From: G963665925 sp050596425
GTDB lineage: Bacteria > Bacillota > Clostridia > Peptostreptococcales > Acidaminobacteraceae
Reading direction: 5' to 3'
Assembly: GCF_050596425.1 (NCBI RefSeq)
Contig: NZ_CP192292.1
Coordinates: 62,001 to 126,000, forward strand
DNA: 64,000 bases
Shown: in pieces, positions 26,970 to 36,454 of the stretch
How the letters are laid out: each line of letters opens with the position of its first letter
How positions within the stretch are numbered: the first letter of the stretch is position 1
Notes under the pieces: generated by a model
Databases searched by the model: none
What the model was told of the DNA's origin: nothing
What the model saw: only the letters and a program-made list of their open reading frames with translations
Program-made: the position numbers and the translations under genes

Positions 26970-27941
26970 ATGAAAGATAATCTTATAAAGAAAAGCAATC
27001 ACACTATGAAAAAAACCAGTGCCTATATATCGGCGGTGCTTTTTTCTGTATTTATTGGATTGTCATTTTTATTTATGAAAATGGCCTTAGCATATGCTGA
27101 ACCAGTGGTGGTTCTAGCCCATAGATTTGCCATTGGCGCGGGGGTCTTTGCCGTATACAGGGCTTTTACCGGTCAAAGACTTAGGGTGAAATGGGCTGAG
27201 ATTTTAGAGATCCTGCCAGTGGCTATTTTTTATCCGGTTTTGTTTTTTCTCCTTCAAGGCCTTGGTCTTTTACGCCTCTCATCATCTGAGGCGGGCATGA
27301 TCCATGCTATGGTTCCTGTTATGACCTTGATTCTTGCTTCTATCTTTCTCAAGGAGAGGACGACAATGTTTCAAAAAATAAGTGTGCTTCTTTCGGTGAC
27401 GGGTCTTGTCTACATTTTTTCCATGAAGGGGATTGCCCTTGAAAGCATGAATCAAACGGGACTGGTTTTTGCTCTTTTATCAGCGCTTGCTTCTGCCTTA
27501 TATGGTTTGCTTGCTAAGAAACGACTCAAGGACCATAGTTATATGGATTTAACATATATTATCCTCCTTGTTGGCTTTATTGCCTTTCATATGGCTTTTC
27601 TTGTAGGCAGTGGCCCCCATGATCTGTGGAAAACATATACAGGTCCATTTCTTGAGGAAGGTTATATGATGAGCATTATATACTTAAGTGTTTTTTCTTC
27701 TGTTTTGTCTTCGCTTTTTTCCACCCGGGCACTGACGGTTCTTCCTGCTTCACAAATGAGTGTTTTTAATAATCTTGCCACTCTGATAAGCATTGGCGCT
27801 GGTTTTCTTGTCTTAAGCGAACCTCTTGAAGGTTACCATATAATTGGGGGCAGCCTCATCTTACTTGGGGTGATTGGGACCAATATAGGGCGTGTATCCC
27901 CTGTAAGGACATGTCTGAAAGAAAGCAAGGTTAAAGCATAA
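26970..27941 (+). CDS. EamA/DMT-family transporter
   Basis: 323 aa from ATG 26970 (AAAAGGAG upstream). Ten predicted membrane segments in two EamA repeats; the first begins YISAVLFSVFIGLSFLF, the second about residue 175. Typical drug/metabolite exporters of amino acids or other small metabolites. Divergent from the MocR regulator, which probably controls it. Ends before a strong hairpin at 27946. Confidence 0.88.
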   Translation: MKDNLIKKSNHTMKKTSAYISAVLFSVFIGLSFLFMKMALAYAEPVVVLAHRFAIGAGVFAVYRAFTGQRLRVKWAEILEILPVAIFYPVLFFLLQGLGLLRLSSSEAGMIHAMVPVMTLILASIFLKERTTMFQKISVLLSVTGLVYIFSMKGIALESMNQTGLVFALLSALASALYGLLAKKRLKDHSYMDLTYIILLVGFIAFHMAFLVGSGPHDLWKTYTGPFLEEGYMMSIIYLSVFSSVLSSLFSTRALTVLPASQMSVFNNLATLISIGAGFLVLSEPLEGYHIIGGSLILLGVIGTNIGRVSPVRTCLKESKVKA

Positions 27942-27945
27942 AAAG

Positions 27946-27986
27946 AGCGCTGCTGACCTGTATCAGGTCGACAGCGCTTTGTTTTT
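27946..27986 (+). terminator. Terminator after the EamA gene
   Basis: AGCGCTG...CAGCGCT outer and GACCTG/CAGGTC inner stems, then TTTGTTTTT. Confidence 0.85.
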
Positions 27987-28152
27987 GATTACAAGTGCTT
28001 AAAAGGTATAAAGTTTTTGAACCCATCGTTGACACATGAAGGTGTAAATGATAAAATACCAACACCGAACAAGCTTTAAATTTAATAATAACATACAAAT
28101 ACTTATTTGTCAATAGTTAATTTTATTTTAACGAAAAAAAGGGGGCTTTTAT

Positions 28153-28608
28153 ATGAATGGAATTGAGTTTTTTGAGCATGGCTTGGGTAGAAAAGGGATT
28201 GATTTAGAAAAAGTGAATGAGGAAATTTCTAGATATGGTCTCGTATTATCTCAAAATCAAGTGGTTGTGCTTGAAAGTGAAAGTGATCAAATATTAGAGA
28301 AATACGGTCGAATTTCCATGAATCAAGATGTTCTTGAAGAAATTCTTAAAAGATTCAGCGATTCCCCCTTTATACAGTCCGATGAGTTCATAGAAATTGT
28401 TTTGGAAATTTATGAAATCTTTCACTATGTGAAAAAAGAATTGGATGACAGGATTTTTGATGAAGAGCTTATAGACTTCCTGTATGAGAGCTTTAATGGT
28501 GTTTGTAAGGGATCAATAGAGTATTTAGGTGAAAAAGTGGCCTATGATTTCATTCAGAATTTTGAACCGGTTATGAGGGGGGCTCTTGATGAATTTTCTC
28601 GAAAATAA
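28153..28608 (+). CDS. Uncharacterised helical protein (possibly DUF6323)
   Basis: 151 aa, acidic, soluble, alpha-helical. Landmarks are YGLVLSQNQ, EKYGRISM, a SDSPFIQSDEFIEIVLEIYEIFHYVKKE block and CKGSIEYLGEKV. From memory these resemble the DUF6323 family, but I cannot confirm it. Unit starts after a roughly 210-bp A/T-rich gap; AAAAAAGGGGGC precedes the ATG. The 3' end overlaps the next gene by 20 nt, so the two proteins are probably made in fixed ratio. Function unknown. Confidence 0.7.
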   Translation: MNGIEFFEHGLGRKGIDLEKVNEEISRYGLVLSQNQVVVLESESDQILEKYGRISMNQDVLEEILKRFSDSPFIQSDEFIEIVLEIYEIFHYVKKELDDRIFDEELIDFLYESFNGVCKGSIEYLGEKVAYDFIQNFEPVMRGALDEFSRK

Positions 28609-29542
28609 AGCTGAAGAAAAGGGGTTCTTTGGATGTATTCAAAAGGAAATTTCCCGAGGACGAATATCAATGAAACACATTAAAGCGTTGAATCAAGACA
28701 TTGCAATAGAGTTGGAAAAACAGTTCTTAGATTACACCGGGTCACAGTCGACCAGCCTTTCTAATGAAAGAATGGAACAGGTCGTTAGATCATGGTTCTA
28801 TGTACTGGACTTATATATGGATACTTTTTTAAATGAGGATTTTATTGATGAAATTCTTGAGAAAAGGGTGAAGACCATATATGAGGATGCATATGCCTAT
28901 ATACAAATTTACATCCAGGAAACGAAGTATTTATATAGGGACATAGAAGCCGTTCGCATACCAATAGACAATCATGTATATGAAGACACTTTCACACGGG
29001 CCGTTCCAGATTTTTTTTCGAACTATAACTTTAAATATGATGCTGAAAGTCTCGTTTCAGATATTGATTATCCCTTGATTTTTGACTTTATGGATACAAA
29101 AGGCATCAGATACATTCGATCTTACCTGGAAACTTTTAAAGTTGAAAACGAGGCTTGTCTCTATTTTCAACCTTCACAAGTGTATTCTGTATTAAAGGAT
29201 TATAGCTTAAAAAGTAGAGTGCCCCTAAAAGATCTGCCGACAAACCATTTTGAACCCATCATTCAAACGCATTTTTTTAAAACATTTGTAAGTGACCTGA
29301 GTGACAAATTGGTGCTTACACAAGAGGAGTACGATGAAATCTCGGCCATGTTCTACAATATGTGTGCTGATGAAATTGTTGAGACACTGCAGGCTATGCA
29401 TAAAATATACACATCAAAGACCCTATACTGGGACAGTCCAGTTCGTGACTACGTGAATAGATTTATAAGGGAAAAATGTCCATTTTGGGCTGGTGCCATA
29501 GAGACAAAAAGATTAAAGAATTTAGTGGCAGTGGAAAATTAA
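28589..29542 (+). CDS. Uncharacterised helical protein (possibly DUF6179)
   Basis: 317 aa from ATG 28589 (GAGGGGGG upstream inside the preceding gene). Soluble and helical, rich in Glu, Tyr and Phe. Landmarks: RISMKHIKALNQDIAIELEKQ, an FxDYPLIFDFMDTKGIRYIRSYLE block near residue 160, and VLTQEEYDEISAMFYNM. It may belong with DUF6179, which I recall as a neighbour of DUF6323. Translationally coupled to the upstream gene; no membrane segments, no catalytic motif I recognise. Confidence 0.7.
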   Translation: MNFLENKAEEKGFFGCIQKEISRGRISMKHIKALNQDIAIELEKQFLDYTGSQSTSLSNERMEQVVRSWFYVLDLYMDTFLNEDFIDEILEKRVKTIYEDAYAYIQIYIQETKYLYRDIEAVRIPIDNHVYEDTFTRAVPDFFSNYNFKYDAESLVSDIDYPLIFDFMDTKGIRYIRSYLETFKVENEACLYFQPSQVYSVLKDYSLKSRVPLKDLPTNHFEPIIQTHFFKTFVSDLSDKLVLTQEEYDEISAMFYNMCADEIVETLQAMHKIYTSKTLYWDSPVRDYVNRFIREKCPFWAGAIETKRLKNLVAVEN

Positions 29543-29579
29543 AGCACATTTGCTAAGAAAACAGGCAAATGTGCTTTAA
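29541..29579. terminator. Bidirectional terminator
   Basis: TTAAAGCACATTTGC/GCAAATGTGCTTTAA, 15-bp perfect stem between converging genes. Confidence 0.85.
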
Positions 29580-29583
29580 GTGG

Positions 29584-31817
29584 CTAAGCTCGATCCTCAA
29601 GTGACAGAGGACTGATATTGCTGGCAATGCAGTTACGCCCCATGTCTTTGGCCGTATAAAGGGCTTGGTCCGAAAGCTGGACAACCCTTTCAAGACTCAT
29701 ATCCATTGTAGGGATGTTGGAATATATGCCTAGGGTAATGGAAATCAGCTCGGAAATTGTGGAATATGCGTGTTCAATTTGTTCGAGTTCCACGTTTGCC
29801 CGCATGGTTTCTGCCACAAGCAGTGCCCCATCAAGATCCGTGTTTGGTAAAACGGCAACGAATTCATCGCCACCATAGCGTGCGACCAGGTCCGTCTTGC
29901 GCTTGAGGCTCTTTTCAAGAAGCTGTGCAACTTTTGACAGGCATGTATCCCCTGCTATATGGCCGTAGTTGTCGTTGTATTCCTTGAACTTATCAATATC
30001 GATCAAAATCACAGATAGGGGTTCTTCTTCTCTTATAGACCGATTTAGCTCTCTTGTGAGCGTATCTATAAAATACCGCCGGTTAGGAATCTTCGTTAGG
30101 ACGTCCATGTAAGTCATTTCTCTAAGTTGTTTATTGACGGACTCCAGATTCTTTTGAGCCATCTTACGTTGTGCGATCTCACTGGCAAGCTGCTCTGACT
30201 CTTGTCCATTTCGAATGGCAATGGCTGTATAAGAAGCCAGGGTGTTGAGCATGTCTAGGTGGTGCTTGGTATAGGCATTTCTATCATAGGACTGGGCGGT
30301 AATGGTTCCAATGATTCGTCCTTCAACAAGTAGGGGCACATAAAGGATGGACTGTGACATGCGTCCTTTCCTGTGGAGCATGGGGTCCTCTTTATAATTG
30401 GTGTATTCATTCAAATAATCATTTATGAGAATGTCACTTCTATTTCTAATACAGTAGGCGCTCAGGCTGTTCTTATCATCAATATGCGCATTTTTAAAGC
30501 CGATTCTTTTACCAGAAGACATAAACATCGGGTATGTAATAAGTTTTGTCTTTTTATCGTAAAGAGAAATACCAAAAAAAGTGGCATCCATAAGGGTGTT
30601 GACATTGTTGTATATTTTTCTGAAGACCTCTTCGAGATCAAGGGTGGATGTGATGTCGCGCCCGATTTCTGAAATGGTGGCAATTGTGTTGTAGAGGGTC
30701 TGAAGTTCATTATTTTTTGAGCTAAGCTCTACATTTTTCAACCTGAAAATTTCTTTTTCATGCTGGGCCTGTTCAATTTTAAACTGGGAACGGATATGAT
30801 GAAGCCGTTCTTCTAAGGCTTCCTTTTGGGACTGAATATCCATGTCGTGATATTTCTTATAATATGTCAGAGCCTTTTCGTACTGCTTTTGCATTTCATA
30901 TATCTTGGCAAGCAAGGACTGGGCTATGGCCGTATTGTTGCTGGCGTTTAGTTCTAAAGACAAGTCCAAAAGTTTTAGACACTTGCTTTCAGCCGCTGAA
31001 AAGTTTTTTTCTTAATTAGGAGCTTGGTGTAAGCGATCCCTGTGCGCAAGTAGTTGTACTGGTCACCAGTTTCTTTTTCAATGGCCTCGGCATCCTTGTA
31101 ATAGTCTTCTGCTTGATCCAGCTCACCCTTTAATGTGAGTATGTCAGCCATTAGAAATAGGACGTGGGCCTCTCCAAGCTTGTCGTGATCTTTTCGAAAA
31201 ACATCAAGGGCATCATGGACGCGCTTGGTGGCGACATCATAGTTGCCAGCCTTCATGGCGAGTTCCCCTAAATTGAGGTAGCCAATCCCTATGCCGTTGG
31301 CTTGATTGGTTGCCAGGGCAATACGCAGACCCTTTTCGTAGTATTCCTTGGCCTGCTCATTGGCATCAAGCCGGTTGTATATTTCACCTATATTATTGTG
31401 AAGCGAGCTTTCCGCCCGGGTGTTGTGTGATATTTTTGCAAGGCGCAGGCCATCCCTATAATACTCTAGAGCCTGGTCAAGATTGTCCATATGGAGGTTG
31501 ACATTGCCGAGTAAATTATAGGCTTCTGCTTGATAGGCCTTGTTTTCTAAAGCTTCTGACTGTTCAAGGAGTTCGGTGCCTCCAAATAAGGCCTCTTCAA
31601 AATGACCCATGTGCCATGATGCTCGTCCTTTTAAATAAAGGGCACGCAAATAGACGACGGGCATTTGTTCAGAGTTGATTTCACGACAGATGTCGTATGC
31701 AATATCATAGGCCTGTTTTGGGTCAGTGTACTGTAATTTTTGTGCCGCATCGAGGCGGCTCGAGAGTGGATCAGGCATAGAAATATCATTGTTTTTTGAA
31801 ATTTCGCTCAGTTTCAT
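29584..31817 (-). pseudogene. TPR-GAF-GGDEF diguanylate cyclase, frameshifted at an A7 run
   Basis: The minus-strand gene starts at ATG 31817 with about seven TPR units (NLLGNVNLHMDNLDQALEYY and similar). At the T7 run 31004-31010 (A7 in the transcript) the frame is lost and translation stops at 30975. One extra A restores KKKNFSAAESKCLKLLDLSLE, rejoining the remaining TPR units, a coiled coil, a GAF domain (about 430-580) and a GGDEF domain with RYGGDEF and the RxxD inhibitory site (RKTD) five residues before it. The intact product would be 744 aa. Lesion, assembly error or programmed slippage are all possible. Confidence 0.85.
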
Positions 31818-31942
31818 GCAAACGCCCCCTTTATGTAAAATTCATAATGAATCCAAGTCAATTTTAACACAATTGTGGTAAAATCGCTAAAAAAGAGGCT
31901 TGGCTTGGTCTTTCGGGTATGTATGAATTACGAGGAGGGTGG

Positions 31943-32455
31943 ATGATGAAACGTATTTATATAATGAGACACGGAAAAGCTGTTTGGAATGCTGAATTGT
32001 ACGAGGATTTTGATCGTCCGCTGAAGAAACGGGGCCACAAGGCATCGTCATTCATGGGGAGTTTGCTGGCTGTACACCAGGAGATTCCGGACATTATTTT
32101 ATCATCGTCAGCGGTGCGGGCTGTGGAAACAACAAAAGACTTTTTAAAGGCCCTGGGGCATATGATCCCCGTTGTATATGATGAAACCTTGTATATGACA
32201 TCAGTTGACCACACCGTAAATATGATAAGAGACTTGAATGATGAGGATGAGTCAGTTATGGTTATAGGTCACAATCCGACCTGGGAAAACGTGATTGCCT
32301 ATTTAATTGCATCAGAAGGCTTTAACATATACCTGCCCACTGGGGGGATTGTGTGTATTGATGTAAATATTGATGAATGGTCGGAACTGGGACCCGGGCG
32401 TGCTTCGCTTAAGTGGTTTTTAGTGCCTAAGCTCTTTATGAAAAAGCATGTTTAG
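31943..32455 (+). CDS. SixA-like phosphohistidine phosphatase (histidine phosphatase superfamily)
   Basis: 170 aa from ATG 31943, or 31946; both follow GAGGAGGGTGG. The RHG motif (IMRHGKAVW) holds the phosphoryl-accepting His, Arg is at SSSAVRAVET, and the second His is in VIGHNPTWEN. SixA-type enzymes dephosphorylate phosphohistidine on signalling or PTS proteins. No direct partner in the operon. Terminator at 32477. Confidence 0.85.
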   Translation: MMKRIYIMRHGKAVWNAELYEDFDRPLKKRGHKASSFMGSLLAVHQEIPDIILSSSAVRAVETTKDFLKALGHMIPVVYDETLYMTSVDHTVNMIRDLNDEDESVMVIGHNPTWENVIAYLIASEGFNIYLPTGGIVCIDVNIDEWSELGPGRASLKWFLVPKLFMKKHV

Positions 32456-32476
32456 GTCAATATAAAATTATATTAG

Positions 32477-32512
32477 AAAAGCTCTGATGACAGTGTCATC
32501 AGAGCTTTTTTA
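32477..32512. terminator. Terminator after sixA-like gene
   Basis: AAAAGCTCTGATGACA/TGTCATCAGAGCTTTT, near-perfect stem with T-run; also serves the converging reverse rubrerythrin. Confidence 0.9.
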
Positions 32513-32577
32513 TATGATGGATTTTGGGGGTCCATCATACATAGACTTTAAAGCATGTAGGTATGCTATGTCTTTAA

Positions 32578-33129
32578 TTATTCACCGAAGTATCTGTTTA
32601 GTAGACCTTCGAATGCAGCGCCGTGGCGTGCTTCATCTTTACACATTTCATGCACTGTGTCATGGATTGCGTCAAGGTTAAGCTCTTTAGCACGCTTAGC
32701 TAGAGCCAGCTTGCCTTCCGTTGCGCCTTGCTCAGCGTCAGCACGTAGTTCAAGGTTCTTCTTAGTTGATTCATTTACAACTTCACCTAGAAGTTCCGCA
32801 AACTTAGCAGCATGTTCAGCTTCTTCAAATGCAATGCGCTTGTATGCTTCAGCCACTTCTGGGAATCCTTCACGATCAGCTTGACGGCTCATAGCCAGGT
32901 ACATACCAACTTCTGTACATTCGCCCATGAAGTTGTCACGTAGACCTTGAACGATTTCCTCATCAACGCCTTTAGCCACACCGATGAAGTGTTGGTCAGC
33001 CCAAACACGCTTAGCGCCAGCCACTAGTTCTTTAAACTTTTCAGCAGGTACATTACACTGTGGGCACTTTTCTGGTGCTGCATCGCCTTCGTGTGTGTAA
33101 CCGCATACAGTACAGACAAACTTTTTCAT
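32578..33129 (-). CDS. Reverse rubrerythrin
   Basis: 183 aa from ATG 33129 (GGAGG nine nt upstream on the minus strand); the longer start at 33267 has no support. Rubredoxin domain first (CTVCGYTHEG...CPQCNVPAE), then the di-iron four-helix domain with FMGECTEVGMYLAMSRQA, IAFEEAEHAAKFAELL and CKDEARHGAAFEGLL. This inverted order is that of clostridial reverse rubrerythrins, which reduce H2O2 and O2 with NADH via rubredoxin reductase. Its promoter region carries paired CGTTACAAAC-type half-sites. Confidence 0.95.
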   Translation of the reverse strand: MKKFVCTVCGYTHEGDAAPEKCPQCNVPAEKFKELVAGAKRVWADQHFIGVAKGVDEEIVQGLRDNFMGECTEVGMYLAMSRQADREGFPEVAEAYKRIAFEEAEHAAKFAELLGEVVNESTKKNLELRADAEQGATEGKLALAKRAKELNLDAIHDTVHEMCKDEARHGAAFEGLLNRYFGE

Positions 33130-33285
33130 AATTTTTTCCTCCATGTAAGTAAGAATATTAATATCATCATTTTGTCCCAGCCGTGAGCCTTCATGGATTG
33201 TCAGCAATTTGAGCTTATGAAAGACTCTAATAAAGAAAGACTCTTTAAAAGATAAGGGCGAGGACAAGATTTGTATATGTGAATC

Positions 33286-33352
33286 GTTTGTAACGAATAC
33301 AATCTTGCAACCGCTACAAACATAGTTTACAAAATTAAGGTGACCTTGTCAA
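33286..33352 (-). promoter_or_regulatory. Reverse-rubrerythrin promoter with paired operator half-sites
   Basis: Minus strand TTGACA (33352-33347), 17-nt spacer, TAAACT (33329-33324). Immediately downstream GTTTGTAGCG (33321-33312) and CGTTACAAAC (33295-33286) form an inverted repeat matching at 9 of 10 positions. TTGTA-N5-TACAA (33288-33302) is nested in it. Position over the start region suggests repression. Confidence 0.7.
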
Positions 33353-33369
33353 CAAAAATACTGGAAAAA

Positions 33370-33400
33370 AATCACTGATAATGATTATCAGTGATTTCAG
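33370..33400 (-). terminator. hydF terminator containing a perfect Fur-box sequence
   Basis: Minus strand AAATCACTGATAA-TCA-TTATCAGTGATTT followed by TTTT, just after the hydF stop. The centre reads TGATAATGATTATCA (33376-33390), a 15/15 match to the Firmicutes Fur box. Terminator function is clear; Fur binding is only possible. Confidence 0.8.
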
Positions 33401-33405
33401 GCTTT

Positions 33406-34650
33406 CTACATGTTTTCTTGGTCTTCTTCCCAAAGGAGTTTAGCCATAGGGAAGGGCTCAATAGCCCGGTCAATAATACCCTGTACATGGGCTATTAGGA
33501 CGCCATAATTGACAATAGGCACACCGAAATGTTTGGCTTGATTGATGCGGTAATGCATGGCTGTCTTGTTAAGCATGCAGGCTCCGCAGTGAACAATCAA
33601 GCTGTAGCGTTCGATGTCTTCTGTGAATTGAGTGCCTGATGTGTATTCAAAATCAATCTGCTTGCCTGTCATTTGACGAATCCAGCGCGGAATTTTTACC
33701 CGTCCGATATCATCAGCTTGTCTATGGTGTGTACAGCCTTCAGAGACGAGTACTTTATCTCCATCCTTTAAAGAGCGAATGGCTTTAGCCCCTGCAATGA
33801 GTTCATTCAAATCCCCTTTATGACGGGCGAAGAGAATGGAGAAGGATGTGAGAGGAATATCTTTTGGTGTATCAGCCGACACCTTTAAGAAGGCTTGGGA
33901 ATCCGTCACAACAAGTTTTGGCTTTGTGCCGAGTTTTTCCAGTGTTTCTTTCAGTTCATGCTCTTTTGTCACAACCGCAATGGCGTCGCTTTCGAGAATG
34001 TCGCGGATGGTTTGCTGCTGAGGTAAGATGAGCCTGCCTTTTGGAGCGGCCTTATCTATAGGTGTGACAAGAACAACAAGATCGCCAGGCTGAATCAGGT
34101 CCCCAATAATTCGAAACTTATCCTCGTCTTCGGGCAGACTAGAAGCGATGGCTTTTTTTAAAGACTGTATGCCCTTACCGTTTGCCGCTGAAACTGGGAG
34201 AACGGGGACTTTGTACTTTTCTTTAAGGGCTTCAATGTCTTCCTCAGTTGACTGGGCTTCGTCTTGTTTGTTTAGAACAATAATTTGGGGGATGTTCTTT
34301 TCCCGTATGAGATCAAGGATAAACTGGTCGTCTTCTGTCACCCCTTGGCTGGCATCAATGACAACAAGGGCCACATCTGTTTTAGATAGAACCTCAATGG
34401 TTTTTTTCTTTCTGAGTTCACCCAGTTCTCCGAAATCATCGAGTCCGGCAGTATCAATAATAACCGTAGGGCCGATTGGCAGAATTTCCATAGACTTGTA
34501 CACAGGGTCAGTTGTTGTGCCTTTCACATCGGATACAATGGCGATTTCCTGATCTGTGATGGCATTTATAACACTTGATTTTCCAGCATTACGTCTGCCA
34601 AATAAAGCAATGTGAACACGATTGCCCCGAGGGGTCGCATTTAAGCTCAT
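33406..34650 (-). CDS. hydF: [FeFe]-hydrogenase maturation GTPase HydF
   Basis: 414 aa. N-terminal GTPase (about 8-170) with GRRNAGKSS, GTTTDPV, DTAGLDD and NKQD; dimerisation domain; then the C-terminal 4Fe-4S domain with CTHH about 50 residues before HCGACM, the HydF signature. HydF is the scaffold on which the 2Fe subcluster is built before transfer to the hydrogenase. It lies 39 nt after aspA on the same strand. No hydE or hydG occurs in this window. Confidence 0.97.
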   Translation of the reverse strand: MSLNATPRGNRVHIALFGRRNAGKSSVINAITDQEIAIVSDVKGTTTDPVYKSMEILPIGPTVIIDTAGLDDFGELGELRKKKTIEVLSKTDVALVVIDASQGVTEDDQFILDLIREKNIPQIIVLNKQDEAQSTEEDIEALKEKYKVPVLPVSAANGKGIQSLKKAIASSLPEDEDKFRIIGDLIQPGDLVVLVTPIDKAAPKGRLILPQQQTIRDILESDAIAVVTKEHELKETLEKLGTKPKLVVTDSQAFLKVSADTPKDIPLTSFSILFARHKGDLNELIAGAKAIRSLKDGDKVLVSEGCTHHRQADDIGRVKIPRWIRQMTGKQIDFEYTSGTQFTEDIERYSLIVHCGACMLNKTAMHYRINQAKHFGVPIVNYGVLIAHVQGIIDRAIEPFPMAKLLWEEDQENM

Positions 34651-34689
34651 AGTCTTTCTCCTTAAAATACAAATGGTCCGTCCTAATTT

Positions 34690-36090
34690 CTACTTACCGG
34701 GGATGCCCGGATTTGTAATTTGGAATGGGTTGAGTATATTATCAAGTGCCTCACTGCTTAGGCAGCCATCTTCAAGGACAACCTGTCGGATGGATTTTCC
34801 TTCGCGAAGGGCAATTTTTGCAATTTGTGAAGATTTATCATAACCCACATGGTGGACAAGGGCTGTGACAAGGGCTGTGGAATTTTCCAGGTGTTTTTGT
34901 GTGTTGTCTTTATTAACGGTGATGCCTTCAATGCATTTTTCCCGAAAGGCTGTTACGCCATTTGTCAGGATTTCAAGAGACTCCAGAAGGCTTTCGGCAA
35001 TGAGGGGAACAAAGGCATTGAGTTCTAGTTGTCCACTCATGGCCGCTTGGGTGATGGCAAAATCATTGGCCATGACACGCATAGAGACTTGTCCCATCAT
35101 TTCAGCCATAACGGGGTTGACCTTGCCTGGCATGATTGTTGATCCAGCTTGTACGGGTGGAAGGTTGAGTTCTCCCAGTCCCCCTCTTGGACCAGATCCC
35201 AGCAGGCGCAGGTCGCCTGATATTTTTACAAGGTTGACCGCAGCGCTTTTTAAAAGACCACTGACCTCTGTGAAGACATCCATGTTCTGAGTCACATCAA
35301 TGGGAAATTCACTTCTTGCAAGACCAAGCCCCGTCATGTCTTGGAGCAGGTCTGTCATTAGGAAGATGAACTTATGGCTGGCATTCATGCCTGTTCCAAT
35401 GGCTGTCCCGCCTATATTGATCTGGCGCAGGCGCTCTTCTACCTTGTAAATTCGCCACCGGTCCCTGGCAATGGCCTTGGACCAGGCGCCAAATTCCTGA
35501 CCAACCATCATGGGCAGGGCGTCCATCATTTGTGTTCTACCCAGCTTTAATATATCTGCAAATTCATTTTCTTTAATTTGAAGGGCCTCTTGCAGGTTCG
35601 CAAAGGCGTCTGCTGTGTTTCTCAGTTCTCGAATGGCTGCAATCCGAAGCGCTGTGGGGTAAACATCATTCGTGGACTGGGACATGTTCACATCATTTAG
35701 GGGGTGGACCAAGTCATAGTCTCCCTTTTGCCCCTCTAAAATCTCAATGGCCCTATTGGCGATGACTTCATTGACGTTCATATTGGTTGACGTGCCCGCA
35801 CCGCCCTGCAGGGGATCAACCACAAATTGATCGGATAGATCACCGGCAAGAACTTCATCGCAAGCCGTCATAATGGCCTTTGCCTTGTCCTTATCCAGTT
35901 GTTTTAAATGCATGTTGGCCATGGCAGCGGCCTTTTTGATGAGGACCATACCATGAATGAGTTTCATGTTGACGGTTCTTCCAGTTATATTAAAGTTTTC
36001 AAGGGCTCTTGCGGTGTTTATACCGTAGTAAGCCTTATTAGAAATTTTCTTTGTCCCGAGCATGTCGGTTTCGGTTCTATAGGTTGTCAT
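34690..36090 (-). CDS. aspA: Aspartate ammonia-lyase
   Basis: 466 aa, fumarase/aspartase superfamily: RTETDMLGTKKIS at the start, GGAGTSTNMNVNEV, VNMSQSTNDVYPTA and the signature GSTIMPGKVNPVM with the catalytic-loop Ser. It converts aspartate to fumarate and ammonia. It is the first gene of an aspA-hydF operon. AspA-type genes recur beside hydrogenase maturation genes in Firmicutes, where a role in supplying nitrogen for the bridging ligand has been proposed. Confidence 0.95.
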   Translation of the reverse strand: MTTYRTETDMLGTKKISNKAYYGINTARALENFNITGRTVNMKLIHGMVLIKKAAAMANMHLKQLDKDKAKAIMTACDEVLAGDLSDQFVVDPLQGGAGTSTNMNVNEVIANRAIEILEGQKGDYDLVHPLNDVNMSQSTNDVYPTALRIAAIRELRNTADAFANLQEALQIKENEFADILKLGRTQMMDALPMMVGQEFGAWSKAIARDRWRIYKVEERLRQINIGGTAIGTGMNASHKFIFLMTDLLQDMTGLGLARSEFPIDVTQNMDVFTEVSGLLKSAAVNLVKISGDLRLLGSGPRGGLGELNLPPVQAGSTIMPGKVNPVMAEMMGQVSMRVMANDFAITQAAMSGQLELNAFVPLIAESLLESLEILTNGVTAFREKCIEGITVNKDNTQKHLENSTALVTALVHHVGYDKSSQIAKIALREGKSIRQVVLEDGCLSSEALDNILNPFQITNPGIPGK

Positions 36091-36454
36091 TGGTCACCTC
36101 AATAGCATCTTGTCAGTTGTCCTGATGAATGTATCAGTATGCGCTTTTTAAGTACGCATGACAATAATATATCAAACTTTGCTGGGATTCAATTTTCAAA
36201 TTCGTAATGATCCCCAGAGCTTATCTTATTGTAACATTAGAATTGTCCATTTTTAAGGTGAAATATTTCAACAAGTCTATGTGAAATTTTACGATTGTCG
36301 GCGTATAATGATATAAGAATGAAAAAATGAATCTGGACCATATGTTGTGATTGGTTCCTATTAGGGGTAAACTGTCAATGGAGCGCCATAAATATAATTG
36401 ATTGACAGAGATCTCAATATTGCCCCAGTGGGGATTCTAATTTAAGGAGGCACA
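36091..36454. other. Divergent intergenic region aspA/HAD phosphatase
   Basis: No gene seen. It holds CTGAT/ATCAG and ATGCG/CGCAT small inverted repeats near aspA, a TATAAT at about 36304, and CTGTCAAT (36372-36379) with ATTGACAG (36401-36408), an 8-bp perfect inverted repeat in the probable leader of the HAD gene. Confidence 0.5.
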
